Shown: piece by piece, positions 44,100 to 52,854 of the stretch
Layout: each line of letters starts with the position of its first letter
How positions within the stretch are numbered: the first letter of the stretch is position 1
From: JAHCHG01 sp041745765
GTDB taxonomy: Bacteria; Acidobacteriota; Blastocatellia; Pyrinomonadales; Pyrinomonadaceae
DNA length: 64,000 bases
Reading direction: 5' to 3'
Assembly (NCBI GenBank): GCA_041745765.1
Contig: JBGTIH010000121.1
Location: forward strand, 62,001-126,000
Made by a program: the position numbers and the translations under genes
Notes under the pieces: generated by a model
Database searches by the model: none
What the model saw: only the letters and a program-made list of their open reading frames with translations
Told to the model about the DNA's origin: nothing

Positions 44100-45980
44100 A
44101 TGTGCGGAATCGCCGGATTTATTAACAAAGACAGAAATGCGCCCGTTGCGGAGCGCGAGATTTTGCTCGATAAAATGTGCAAAATCATCACGCATCGCGG
44201 ACCTGACGAACAAGGTCAAACCGTTCGGGGACGCGCCGCGCTCGGCATGCGCCGTCTTTCGATCATTGATTTAACGAGCGGTCAACAGCCGATTTATTCC
44301 GAGGACGGCTCGAAATTTATCGTTTTTAACGGCGAAATTTACAATTACCGCGAACTTAAAAAAGAACTCGAATCGCTCGGTTATAAATTTAAAACAAATT
44401 CCGATACCGAAACGATCATTCACGCCTTCGACGAATTCGGCACGAAATGTCTGGAAAAATTGCGCGGAATGTTCGCCTTCGCGATCTGGGATTCTAAAGA
44501 TGAATCGCTTTTCATCGCCCGCGACCGCGTCGGCAAAAAACCGCTTTTTTATTCTCTGACCGAATCTGGCGATTTCGTTTTCGGATCGGAACTCAAATCT
44601 TTAATAACTCACGGAATTTCCAAAGAAATTGATTACGCCGCGCTCGATGCGTATTTAACTTTCGGTTACGTGCCGGAAGATTTCTGCATTTTCAAATCGG
44701 TCGAAAAGCTCGCGCCGGGTTCGTTTTTGATTTACAAAAACGGCAAAATCGAAACCAATCAGTATTGGGATTTTAAGTACGAAAAGATCACCGAAATAAA
44801 AAGCGAAGCCGAATATATCCGGCAGCTTCAGGAATTATTAAAGGAAGCGGTTGAAATTCGTTTGATTTCGGAAGTTCCTCTGGGCGCGTTTTTGTCCGGC
44901 GGCGTTGATTCTTCGGCAATCGTCGCGCTGATGTCGCAGATTTCCGAAAAGCCCGTGAAAACCTTTTCCATCGGGTTTAACGAAGACAGTTTCGATGAAC
45001 TAAAATACGCCCGCCTTGCCGCCAAGCACTTTAAAACAGAGCATCACGAATTTATCGTAACTCCTGATTTGGTTGAAGTTGTAGATGATCTGGTCTGGCA
45101 TTTCGACGAACCTTTTGCCGATTCTTCCGCGTTGCCAACATTTATGGTTTCTAAAATGGCGCGGGATTTTGTTACAGTAGTGTTGTCGGGCGATGGCGGC
45201 GACGAACTTTTCGCCGGTTATACGCGCTATGTGATTGACAAAAAGCGCAGCGGAATCGGAAATTTGCCGAAAGCACTACGGCACGGAATTCTTCAACCGA
45301 TCAGCAAAGCACTTCCGCACAGCGCAAAAGGCAAGAATTTTCTTTATAATATTTCTCTCGATGCGATTGACCGTTATATCAATTCGGTTTCGCATTTCGG
45401 AAAAATGGCGAAGCAATCGCTTTATTCCGATAGTTTCCGGCAAAACTTAAACAGCGGTTTCGGAAAAGCCGAAGCCGATTTTAAGCGCATCGCGCTGAGC
45501 GTTTCGACCGGAAATCCGGTTGATAATCTGCTTTATCTCGACAGCAAAACTTATCTACCGAGCGATATTTTGACCAAGGTTGACCGGATGAGTATGGCAA
45601 CTTCGCTTGAAGCGAGAGTTCCGCTACTCGATCATAAATTGATCGAATTTGTCGAAACAATTCCGACCGAACTAAAATTAAAAGGTTTGGAAACAAAGTA
45701 TATTTTCAAAAAAGCCTTGGAAGGAATAGTCCCGAATGAGATTTTATACCGCGAAAAACAAGGCTTCGGAGTTCCGATCGGTGATTGGATCAATTCTAAA
45801 TTGCGTGAGCGCATTCACGGCGATTTAATGGAAAATAAAACTCTCGAACGCGGATATTTTAATAAGAAATACATCAAAACTTTGCTTGATGAACATTCAA
45901 ATAAACGCCGCGATCATTCGCATTCGCTCTGGATTTTATGGATGCTGGAGCTTTGGCATCGCCGTTTCATGGATAATTAG
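44100..45980 (+). CDS. asnB: Asparagine synthase (glutamine-hydrolysing)-like amidotransferase
   Basis: A 626-residue protein. The N-terminal glutaminase domain begins MCGIAGFINKDR (Cys2), with ITHRGPDEQG and FNGEIYNYREL. The synthetase domain has the PP-loop LSGGVDSSAIVALM and LSGDGGDELFAGY. AsnB-like proteins in polysaccharide clusters often amidate sugar acids. Both roles are possible here. Followed by a methyltransferase whose start lies 26 nt past the stop. Confidence 0.92.
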   Translation: MCGIAGFINKDRNAPVAEREILLDKMCKIITHRGPDEQGQTVRGRAALGMRRLSIIDLTSGQQPIYSEDGSKFIVFNGEIYNYRELKKELESLGYKFKTNSDTETIIHAFDEFGTKCLEKLRGMFAFAIWDSKDESLFIARDRVGKKPLFYSLTESGDFVFGSELKSLITHGISKEIDYAALDAYLTFGYVPEDFCIFKSVEKLAPGSFLIYKNGKIETNQYWDFKYEKITEIKSEAEYIRQLQELLKEAVEIRLISEVPLGAFLSGGVDSSAIVALMSQISEKPVKTFSIGFNEDSFDELKYARLAAKHFKTEHHEFIVTPDLVEVVDDLVWHFDEPFADSSALPTFMVSKMARDFVTVVLSGDGGDELFAGYTRYVIDKKRSGIGNLPKALRHGILQPISKALPHSAKGKNFLYNISLDAIDRYINSVSHFGKMAKQSLYSDSFRQNLNSGFGKAEADFKRIALSVSTGNPVDNLLYLDSKTYLPSDILTKVDRMSMATSLEARVPLLDHKLIEFVETIPTELKLKGLETKYIFKKALEGIVPNEILYREKQGFGVPIGDWINSKLRERIHGDLMENKTLERGYFNKKYIKTLLDEHSNKRRDHSHSLWILWMLELWHRRFMDN

Positions 45981-46005
45981 AATCATTAGGAGTTTTTTAA
46001 CTAAG

Positions 46006-46680
46006 ATGAGTTATCAGAAATACGCGCAGGAAATTATCGAAAGTTATAATGAAACTGAAAGCCGTAATTTTCTGGTTGACGCCGTAAAAGACCGCAAAGT
46101 TAAAAGAGTTTTAGATGTCGGCTGCGGCGCGGGACAAGACCTGATTCCGTTTGCCGAAAAAAAGAACGCATTTTGCGTCGGAATTGACATCGGCAAAGAA
46201 CTGGGCAAAATCGGGAATGCTTTTGTCGAAAAATTAGATTATTCTGATAAAATAAAATTTTTACGTGCAAAAGGTGAGGACTTGCCTTTTTCCGATGGAA
46301 GTTTTGATGTTGTTTTATGCCGCGTTGCTTTGCCGTATATGCACAACAAAAAAGCAATTGCCGAAACTGCCAGAGTTTTACGTTCGGGCGGCGTTTATCT
46401 GTTGAAAACACACGCTCCGGCGTTTTATTTCGGAATGCTGAAACAGCGTTTTACAACCTTTGATTTAAGGCAATATGCTTATCCGCTGATTTGTCTGGCA
46501 AACGGAATTCGTCATCAATTTACCGGAAAACAGACGCAGAAAGGATTTTGGAAGGGCAAAGAAGTTTTTCAAACAAAGAGTTTTTTAGAAAAAGAATTCA
46601 AAAAAAACGGGTTAAGACTCGAAGGCACGTTACCCGATACAAATATTGAATCGCCGTCACTTTTTATCGTCAAAAATTAA
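46006..46680 (+). CDS. Class I SAM-dependent methyltransferase (Methyltransf_11)
   Basis: From ATG 46006 (tagGAG site upstream) 224 residues, with motif I RVLDVGCGAGQDLIPFA, GIDIGKEL, FLRAKGEDLPFSDGSFDVVLCRVALPY (sections) and RVLRSGGVYLLKTHAP. The upstream in-frame extension overlaps asnB and is not expected to be translated. It probably methylates a sugar or lipid in the exopolysaccharide cluster. Confidence 0.85.
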   Translation: MSYQKYAQEIIESYNETESRNFLVDAVKDRKVKRVLDVGCGAGQDLIPFAEKKNAFCVGIDIGKELGKIGNAFVEKLDYSDKIKFLRAKGEDLPFSDGSFDVVLCRVALPYMHNKKAIAETARVLRSGGVYLLKTHAPAFYFGMLKQRFTTFDLRQYAYPLICLANGIRHQFTGKQTQKGFWKGKEVFQTKSFLEKEFKKNGLRLEGTLPDTNIESPSLFIVKN

Positions 46681-46681
46681 A

Positions 46682-47872
46682 ATGAACAAGCAGGAAAATA
46701 CAATTTACAACAAGCTGAAATGGAATTTACCCTGGATGATGCGATATCCGTTCGTCCGGTTAAATGACTTTCTGCGAAGTAAATCTGAAAATCCGAAACA
46801 TTTAATTTTTACGATTGCCAATCATTTTGAACCGGCGTGGAGCGACAACGGCTTGCTTGATCTGGATGATCAAAAACACCGGTTGGACAAATACTACGAA
46901 TTGGCGCGCAAAACAGGCGAAGCCGTCCGCGATGCCGACGGCAGAAAGTTTGCTCACACGAATTTTTATCCGGCGGAACAATACGATTACGATATTTTAG
47001 AAAAAATGGCGCAAATGCAGGCGGAAGGTTTGGGCGAAGTTGAAATCCATCTGCATCACGGAATCGAAAAGCCCGATACTTCTGAAAATACACGCCGCGT
47101 TTTAACGGAATTTCGGGATACTTTAGCCGAAGATCATAAATGCCTTTCGCGCTTTGACGGCAAAGGCGAACCGAAATATGCGTTTGTTCACGGCAATCTG
47201 GCTCTGGCAAATTCGGCGGACGGAAAATACTGCGGCGTTGACGACGAAATGCAGATTTTGCAGGACACGGGCTGTTATGTTGATATGACGATGCCTTCTG
47301 CGCCCGATGTTACGCAAGTTCCGATGATAAATCAGATTTACGAATGCGATTTGCCTTTGAACGAAAAAATTCCGCACCGCAGCGGAAAATCGGTTGAAGT
47401 AAATGGAAATCAACCGCAATTGCCGTTGATTTTTACCGGTCCGCTAATTCTTAATTGGACGCGAAAAATTAAAGGATTGCCTGTTCCGCGCTTAGATGAC
47501 GGAGCATTGGTGGCAAATCAACCGATGAACTTGGCGCGGCTGAATCGTTGGATTTCCGCCGATATTACCGTTCAAGGTCGCCCCGAATGGATTTTTATAA
47601 AACTTTATTGTCACGGATTTTTTACGCACGATCAATCAGCGTGCATCGGCAGCAGAGCGGAGAAGTTTTTTAACAAAATAATTGAAAATGGCGAAAAAAC
47701 GGGCGATTACAAAGTCCATTTTGCTTCCGCCCGCGAAGCCTTCAATATGGTCTTAGCGGCAATTGATGGAAAAAAAAGAAATCCGAACAAATATCGGGAT
47801 TATCGTTTGCAGACCATTATGAAACAATCGAAACGGTTTGAAAATAAAGAGCAGGTGAATATAATATCTTGA
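46682..47872 (+). CDS. Polysaccharide deacetylase-like (NodB-fold) protein
   Basis: From ATG 46682 a 396-residue protein. HLIFTIANHFEPAW with a WSDNGLLDLDDQKHR segment, VEIHLHHGIE and YAFVHGNLALANS recall the metal and base motifs of carbohydrate esterase family 4 (H..H, HGN), and FIKLYCHGFFTHDQSA carries more histidines. The family match is imperfect; I infer a deacetylase-like barrel in exopolysaccharide maturation. No signal peptide is seen. A terminator follows 64 nt later, closing the cluster. Confidence 0.6.
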   Translation: MNKQENTIYNKLKWNLPWMMRYPFVRLNDFLRSKSENPKHLIFTIANHFEPAWSDNGLLDLDDQKHRLDKYYELARKTGEAVRDADGRKFAHTNFYPAEQYDYDILEKMAQMQAEGLGEVEIHLHHGIEKPDTSENTRRVLTEFRDTLAEDHKCLSRFDGKGEPKYAFVHGNLALANSADGKYCGVDDEMQILQDTGCYVDMTMPSAPDVTQVPMINQIYECDLPLNEKIPHRSGKSVEVNGNQPQLPLIFTGPLILNWTRKIKGLPVPRLDDGALVANQPMNLARLNRWISADITVQGRPEWIFIKLYCHGFFTHDQSACIGSRAEKFFNKIIENGEKTGDYKVHFASAREAFNMVLAAIDGKKRNPNKYRDYRLQTIMKQSKRFENKEQVNIIS

Positions 47873-47935
47873 CGCAATAAGTTATCACTTAATAATGCCA
47901 ATCAAGAGTTGAAATAAATCAGCCTCATTTATTGT

Positions 47936-47966
47936 GCGGACAGCTAAAATAGACCGTCCGCTTTTT
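47936..47966 (+). terminator. Terminator at the end of the exopolysaccharide cluster
   Basis: gcggac (47936-47941) pairs with gtccgc (47956-47961), loop 14 nt, followed by ctttttc. It lies about 64 nt after the deacetylase-like gene and ahead of the META gene. Confidence 0.6.
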
Positions 47967-48083
47967 CTAAACTTTTTTTATGATTGACAAATCTTTACAC
48001 TTTAACTTGCAAGATTAGTAATTCAAGTCATTCAAGAATCATATTACCTTCGGGTAAATAAAATTTTTGAATAAAAAAAGACT

Positions 48084-49157
48084 ATGAAAAAAATGAATTT
48101 AACAGCAAAGTTTTTGGTAATGTTTTCGTTTGTGTTTTTGTTCGGTGTAACAGTTTTCGGGCAAAACAGAACGGAAGAATGGTTTGTCGCAGATAAAATG
48201 ATTGATTGCAAAGGAGTTGCGCTGCAGAAATGTCTGGTTGTGCGCGAGGTTAATTCGAGCGATTGGAAATATTTTTACGGCACGATTCGCGGTTTAAAGT
48301 TTCGGGAAAATTATACGCAAAGAATCCGCGTCCGCATTTCGCCGCGCAAAAATGCGCCGCAAGATGTTTCCGTTAATGATTACAGACTTGTCAAAACCGT
48401 GAGCCGCAGCCGAACCGACGGAAATACGATTGATGAAGCGCGAAATCTGATGCAAAATCAAAAATCTCTGGATTTGGCGGAGCGGAAATGGACGGTAACG
48501 GAAATCAAAGGCGAAAAAATCGAATCCGGCATAGCTGTTTTGCAATTTAACGGAAAAGATAAAAGTTTCGGTACAAAAATCTGCAATGGCATCGGCGGAA
48601 ATTACGAACTAAACGGCTTAAACATTAAATTTACGGGAATTGTCGGAACAATGATGTATTGCGGAGAACCGCTTCAGCCGATTGAAGATAAATTCAAAAA
48701 ATCTATCGAAATCGTAACGCGAGGAGAACAAAACGGTAATGATCTGATGTTTTTTGCAGGCAACAAACCCGTTTTGAAATTAACCGCCGAAACCGCAAAT
48801 GCAATGAACAAACCGCTTGAAGAAACAAAATGGGCTTTGCTCGAAATCGGCAATGAAAAGATTCAGTTGAAAGGTCAAATACCTTATTTACAGTTTGGTG
48901 ATGAGAAAAAGATGTATTCGGGTTTTTCCGGCTGCAATCGAATGTTTGGAAAATATGAAACAAACGAAAACTCGATAAATTTCAGCGAAGGCGGAATGAC
49001 GCGGATGGCTTGTCTTGATTCGGAAGTTCAAAAAATTGAAACCGGAATGACACAGGCTTTGGGAAAAGTTAATCGCTACGAAATCAAAAACGGCGCGTTG
49101 AGTTTGTTTGATGGTGATAAAGTTTTACTTAAACTGATGTCATTTACCGGAAAATAA
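48084..49157 (+). CDS. Secreted DUF4377 plus two META (HslJ-like) domain protein
   Basis: A 357-residue protein with a signal peptide (FLVMFSFVFLFGVTVFG then QN). Residues about 30-110 resemble DUF4377 (VADKMIDCKGVALQKCLVVR, SDWKYFYGTIRGL). Two META domains follow: AERKWTVTEIKGEKIESG with CNGIGGNYELN, and EETKWALLEIGNEKIQ with FSGCNRMFGKYE and MTRMACLDSE. HslJ-like proteins are linked to heat and novobiocin stress and sit in the outer membrane or periplasm. Function is unproven. The stop overlaps the next ATG by one base (TAATG). Confidence 0.8.
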   Translation: MKKMNLTAKFLVMFSFVFLFGVTVFGQNRTEEWFVADKMIDCKGVALQKCLVVREVNSSDWKYFYGTIRGLKFRENYTQRIRVRISPRKNAPQDVSVNDYRLVKTVSRSRTDGNTIDEARNLMQNQKSLDLAERKWTVTEIKGEKIESGIAVLQFNGKDKSFGTKICNGIGGNYELNGLNIKFTGIVGTMMYCGEPLQPIEDKFKKSIEIVTRGEQNGNDLMFFAGNKPVLKLTAETANAMNKPLEETKWALLEIGNEKIQLKGQIPYLQFGDEKKMYSGFSGCNRMFGKYETNENSINFSEGGMTRMACLDSEVQKIETGMTQALGKVNRYEIKNGALSLFDGDKVLLKLMSFTGK

Positions 49158-49789
49158 TGAGCGACAAGAAAATGTATAAAGAGCGCGGGTTTGCAAATCG
49201 TGTCGGTTTCGGCACAAGCCCCGCGCTTTTGATTGTTGATTTTATCAACGCTTTTACGGATGTTTCGTGTCCGCTCGGTTCGGACTTGGACAAGGAAGTT
49301 GCGGCAACGAAACAGATTTTGGAAAGTTTTCGCGGTCAAAATTTGCCTGTTCATTTTACGACAACGGCTTATGACGAAGCGTTTATTTCAGCCGGAGTTT
49401 TTATCAAAAAAGTTCCGAGTCTGGCGCATCTGAAAACGGGTACGCCTTTGATTGAAATTGACGGGAGAATAAAGCCGAAACCGGGCGAGGTTGTTTGGAC
49501 AAAACAATATGCTTCGGCTTTTTTCGGGACGGCTCTGGCAGCAGCTTTGACCGCGCAAAAGGTTGATACACTTATAATTACAGGCTGCACGACTTCGGGT
49601 TGTGTTCGTGCTTCGGCGGTTGATTCGTGTCAACACGGCTTTCGGACAATCGTTGTCGAAGAATGCGTCGGCGACAGATCGCAAAATGCTCACGAAGCAA
49701 ATTTGTTTGATTTAAACGCGAAATATGCCGATGTCGTTAGTTTGGAAGAATCCGAAGAATATCTTTGGAAAAATTCAATTCCGTTTTGA
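49157..49789 (+). CDS. Isochorismatase-family cysteine hydrolase (N-carbamoylsarcosine amidase-like)
   Basis: A 210-residue enzyme with the family triad: Asp in ALLIVDFINAF, Lys in VVWTKQYASAFFGT, and the nucleophile Cys in TGCTTSGCVRASA. The RVGFGTSPALLIVD start is like N-carbamoylsarcosine and N-carbamoyl amidohydrolases. With hydantoinase-type genes (54783 and 61948) nearby, a role in splitting N-carbamoyl amino acids is a reasonable inference. Confidence 0.85.
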   Translation: MSDKKMYKERGFANRVGFGTSPALLIVDFINAFTDVSCPLGSDLDKEVAATKQILESFRGQNLPVHFTTTAYDEAFISAGVFIKKVPSLAHLKTGTPLIEIDGRIKPKPGEVVWTKQYASAFFGTALAAALTAQKVDTLIITGCTTSGCVRASAVDSCQHGFRTIVVEECVGDRSQNAHEANLFDLNAKYADVVSLEESEEYLWKNSIPF

Positions 49790-49920
49790 AAAATTATTCA
49801 TTAAAGACGGTGTTTCGGAATAAGTCAAAATTTCTTCCTTCAAATATCAGATGCGGAATCGCCGAAATCAAGAAAAAGAAAAAATCCAATTAGCATTAGC
49901 CCAAATTTTCGTTGTATTTT

Positions 49921-50442
49921 ATGTCAATGAATTTAACGATTCGACGCACGACAATTTCCGATGTCAGCATTATCTCCGCGCTCGGCATAACGACCTGTTA
50001 CGAAGCCTATTTTGAGCTTGATCCTTCAAAAGATTTAGCGGAATACTGCGTTAATTTTTTTAGTTTAGAGCAAATTACAGCAGAGTTTGAAGACAAAAAT
50101 TCGACATTTTTGATTGCCGAATTGAATGGCAAAGCAGTCGGCTATGCAAAGCTGCGCGAAGGCAAAATTATCGAATGTTTAAAAAATAAAAACATCATTG
50201 AAGTTCAGCGGATTTACATTTTGGAAAAGATGAAAGGCAAAAATCTCGGCAAAACATTGATGAAAAAATGCTTTGAAATCGGCAAAGAAAAAGGACGTGA
50301 AATTATTTGGCTCGGAGTTTGGGACAAAAATATCGCGGCGCAAAAGTTTTATGAAAAAATCGGAATGAAAAATATCGGTTTGATTGATTTTTCCGACGGC
50401 AAAAATCAATTTATCAACTTTGTTTTTGCGAAAGAATTATAA
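49921..50442 (+). CDS. GNAT-family N-acetyltransferase
   Basis: A 173-residue protein with NLTIRRTTISDVSIISAL at the start, AELNGKAVGYAKLREG, VQRIYILEKMKGKNLGKTLMKK (acetyl-CoA binding loop, in segments), WLGVWDKNIAAQKFYEKIGM. The acceptor is unknown. ATG 49921 is preferred over a TTG 9 nt upstream. It abuts the next gene. Confidence 0.88.
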   Translation: MSMNLTIRRTTISDVSIISALGITTCYEAYFELDPSKDLAEYCVNFFSLEQITAEFEDKNSTFLIAELNGKAVGYAKLREGKIIECLKNKNIIEVQRIYILEKMKGKNLGKTLMKKCFEIGKEKGREIIWLGVWDKNIAAQKFYEKIGMKNIGLIDFSDGKNQFINFVFAKEL

Positions 50443-50844
50443 ATGGAAATTATAGGAAAAGATTACGCAGTTCAAAAGTTCGGTGAAAAAGTTTCGGGCG
50501 AAGTATTGTCATTTCGAGGAATGATAACAGTCGCTTACGAATTCAATCGAATTGTCGGACCGAGAAATATTTACGCAAAGGTCATTATTTCAGCTTCAAA
50601 TTCAGAGGATTTTTATTTCAAATCAGAAGCCGTGTGGAAATCGGAAGATTATTCAAAAATAGTTCTTGATGGATTGTTAGATGTTTTGGTAAATCGAAGT
50701 CCAACACCGATTTTGAACGGAAGTTTTATTTTGCAAGAGATTTGTTGGGATGAAATTGGGTCGTGCAAATCTGCATTTTACTCTGCTTCTGTAATGGCAA
50801 CAATTGGAATTTTACAAGAAACCGGAAACTTGAACTTGCTCTAA
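50443..50844 (+). CDS. Small protein resembling a stand-alone elongation factor G domain IV
   Basis: A 133-residue protein of unknown family. The second half, IVLDGLLDVLVNRSPTPILN, LQEICWDEIGSCKSAF and YSASVMATIGIL, follows the EF-G/EF-2 domain IV pattern (GxxxAxxxG..xxxxPV.xxxxxLxDGxxHxVDSSExAFxxAAxxAxxxA). EF-G domains I-III and V are missing. The ATG directly follows the GNAT stop, so the pair is coupled. The fold call is moderate and function unknown. Confidence 0.45.
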   Translation: MEIIGKDYAVQKFGEKVSGEVLSFRGMITVAYEFNRIVGPRNIYAKVIISASNSEDFYFKSEAVWKSEDYSKIVLDGLLDVLVNRSPTPILNGSFILQEICWDEIGSCKSAFYSASVMATIGILQETGNLNLL

Positions 50845-50850
50845 AAATTT

Positions 50851-52047
50851 ATGACAGACAGACCACTTAAAGGTTTAAAAGTTTTGGAAATGGGGCAGCT
50901 TCTCGCGGGACCGTTTTGCGGTTCGATGCTTGCCGGGTTTGGTGCGGAAGTTATTAAAATCGAGAAACCGAAAACGGGCGATCCGCTTCGCATTTGGCGA
51001 AAACTCTATAAGGGAACTTCGCTGTGGTGGCTTTCGATGGGGCGCAATAAAAAGTCAATCACGCTCGATATGACAAGCCCGAAAGGTCAGGAAATTGCCA
51101 AAAAACTCGCGGCAAAAGTTGATATTCTGATCGAAAATTTCAAACCCGGAACGATGGAAAAATGGGGAATGAGTTTTGAAGAACTCAAAAAAATCAACAG
51201 AGGTTTAATAATGGTGCGCGTTTCGGGTTGGGGGCAAACCGGACCGTATTCGTCGCGTCCGGGTTATGCAAATGTTGCTGAAGGTGTCGGCGGAATGCGC
51301 TATACATCGGGCTATCCAGACCGTCCGCCGGTTCGTACCGGAACGTCAATCGGCGATACTCTGGCGGGAATTCACGCGGCTTTGGGCGCGTTGACGGCAG
51401 TTTATCATCGGGACGTGAACGGCGGCGAAGGACAGATGGTTGACGTAGCGATTTATGAATCAATTTTCAATATGATGGAATCAACCCTTGCCGAATATGA
51501 CAAACTCGGACATATCCGCGAGCGTCAAGGCGCGAAACTCGAAGGCATCGTGCCGACTTCGACTTATCCGACAAGCGATGAAAAATTTATCATCATCGGC
51601 GGCAACGGCGATTCGATTTTTCGACGTTTAATGAAAGCCGTCGGGCGAGCCGATTTAGCAGAACACCCGGAAATGCAGGATAACGCCGGACGCGTAACAC
51701 ACGAAGCCGAAATTGATCAGGCAATCACCGATTGGACGCTGACTAAAACATACGATGAGGCTTACGCGGAAATCTTAAAAGCCGAAGTTCCGTGCGGACC
51801 TGTCTATTCAATCGCCGACATTATAAAAGATGAGCAATATAATGCGCGCGGAATTTTTGAAACAGTCGAAATTGAAGCAGGTGACACTGTGAAAATTCCC
51901 GCTGTCTTACCGTTTTTATCAGAAACACCGGGCGGCACGGATTGGGTCGGTCCGAAATTAGGTGAACACAACGAAGAAATTTTTCGCGGATTTTTGGAAA
52001 TGTCGCAAGGTGAATATGAAGATTTAAAGGCAAACGAGATTATTTAG
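50851..52047 (+). CDS. CaiB/BaiF family CoA transferase
   Basis: A 398-residue family III CoA transferase. Features: LEMGQLLAGPFCGSMLAGFGAEVIKIEKP in segments, LWWLSMGRNKKSITLDM, NFKPGTMEKWG, and the catalytic Asp in MVDVAIYESIFNMME. It moves CoA between carboxylic acids. It is 6 nt after the EF-G-like gene, in the catabolic island with a CoA ligase and hydrolases. Confidence 0.9.
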   Translation: MTDRPLKGLKVLEMGQLLAGPFCGSMLAGFGAEVIKIEKPKTGDPLRIWRKLYKGTSLWWLSMGRNKKSITLDMTSPKGQEIAKKLAAKVDILIENFKPGTMEKWGMSFEELKKINRGLIMVRVSGWGQTGPYSSRPGYANVAEGVGGMRYTSGYPDRPPVRTGTSIGDTLAGIHAALGALTAVYHRDVNGGEGQMVDVAIYESIFNMMESTLAEYDKLGHIRERQGAKLEGIVPTSTYPTSDEKFIIIGGNGDSIFRRLMKAVGRADLAEHPEMQDNAGRVTHEAEIDQAITDWTLTKTYDEAYAEILKAEVPCGPVYSIADIIKDEQYNARGIFETVEIEAGDTVKIPAVLPFLSETPGGTDWVGPKLGEHNEEIFRGFLEMSQGEYEDLKANEII

Positions 52048-52062
52048 TTGCTATCAAAAATT

Positions 52063-52488
52063 ATGGAAACTTCACTATTAATCGAGGCAAGCGAGGATCA
52101 TTTTCGCGCAATTTCAAAAAAAGAAACTGCCCGGATTATTGAGCTTTACGCCGAATCGGAAGATTTACTGGTTTTCGTCGAAGGTCCGCGCTGGGCGACG
52201 CTCGGTTTTGAAAATGTTGCGAAAGGTTGGCGCGATTTTTGTGCTTCGGCGATTACTTTGAAAAAATGCGTCTGGGCAGAAAATCTGCGCTCGAAAATCG
52301 TCGGCAAGATGGGTTTTGTTGGCGGAATTGTCGAATTAACTGTTGAAATAAATGATGTTATAAAAACAATCCGTTTTCGTGGAACTTTCATTTTTGAGAA
52401 TCAAAACGGCGTTTGGAAAATCGTTCACGAACATTTTTCACAGCCCGCCGAAAACCCTTACGGAATCGGTGATTGGTTGAAAAAATAA
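52063..52488 (+). CDS. SnoaL-like / nuclear transport factor 2 fold protein
   Basis: A 141-residue NTF2-fold protein: IIELYAESEDLLVFVEGPRWATLGFENVAKGWRDF (segments) and FRGTFIFENQNGVWKIVHEHFSQP, the common SnoaL_3/ketosteroid isomerase-like ending. Catalytic function is unknown. ATG 52063 is used; a TTG at 52048 directly follows the CoA transferase stop. A repeat array starts in its own stop codon. Confidence 0.8.
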   Translation: METSLLIEASEDHFRAISKKETARIIELYAESEDLLVFVEGPRWATLGFENVAKGWRDFCASAITLKKCVWAENLRSKIVGKMGFVGGIVELTVEINDVIKTIRFRGTFIFENQNGVWKIVHEHFSQPAENPYGIGDWLKK

Positions 52489-52542
52489 GTTCCAAGTTCC
52501 AAGTTTCAAGTTCCAAGTTTGTGCTAATCAACTTGGAACTTA
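52487..52542. repeat. aagttcc heptamer array after the SnoaL-like gene
   Basis: Four to five aagttcc/aagtttc units run from the stop codon of the SnoaL-like gene to 52520, and an inverse arm (aacttggaactt) follows at 52530-52541. Together they can form a stem of about 12 bp. The same words recur at 61878-61925. The structure lies between two convergent genes. Confidence 0.8.
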
Positions 52543-52548
52543 AAATGT

Positions 52549-52848
52549 TTATTCAGGAACGACTTTTATCCATTCCCATATTTTGTAAATGTAAATTCCT
52601 TCAATGACAAACGGGTCGGCATCGGCTAGTTTTCGCGCTTCGTCTTCAGATTCTGCGGCGAAAACATAACAACCCGCACCGAGTTCGTTATCGGTTTGGT
52701 TGGCAAAAGGTCCTGCCAATAAGCATTTTCCTTCCACGCCGAGTTTTTTGAAATAAGCCGTGTGCGCTTGAAGTATTGGTAAAACTTTTTCAGTTGTATA
52801 TTCTTCGCGTTTCGGTGTTTTTTGAATTATAAAAAAGAAATGCTTCAT
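52549..52848 (-). CDS. YciI-like (YCII) domain protein
   Basis: A 99-residue protein: KHFFFIIQKTPKREEYT, HTAYFKKLGVEGKCLLAGPF, GCYVFAAESEDEARKLADADPFVIEGIY (segments), the YCII ferredoxin-like fold with conserved His and Asp in the AHxxYxxxL and DPF motifs. Function is unknown, perhaps small-molecule dehydration. It starts 6 nt after the MFS stop. Confidence 0.85.
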   Translation of the reverse strand: MKHFFFIIQKTPKREEYTTEKVLPILQAHTAYFKKLGVEGKCLLAGPFANQTDNELGAGCYVFAAESEDEARKLADADPFVIEGIYIYKIWEWIKVVPE

Positions 52849-52854
52849 AATTTT

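Noticed and set aside
45886..46005. Upstream start for the methyltransferase at 46006
   Set aside because: The extension overlaps asnB in another frame, and a ribosome binding site precedes the ATG at 46006.
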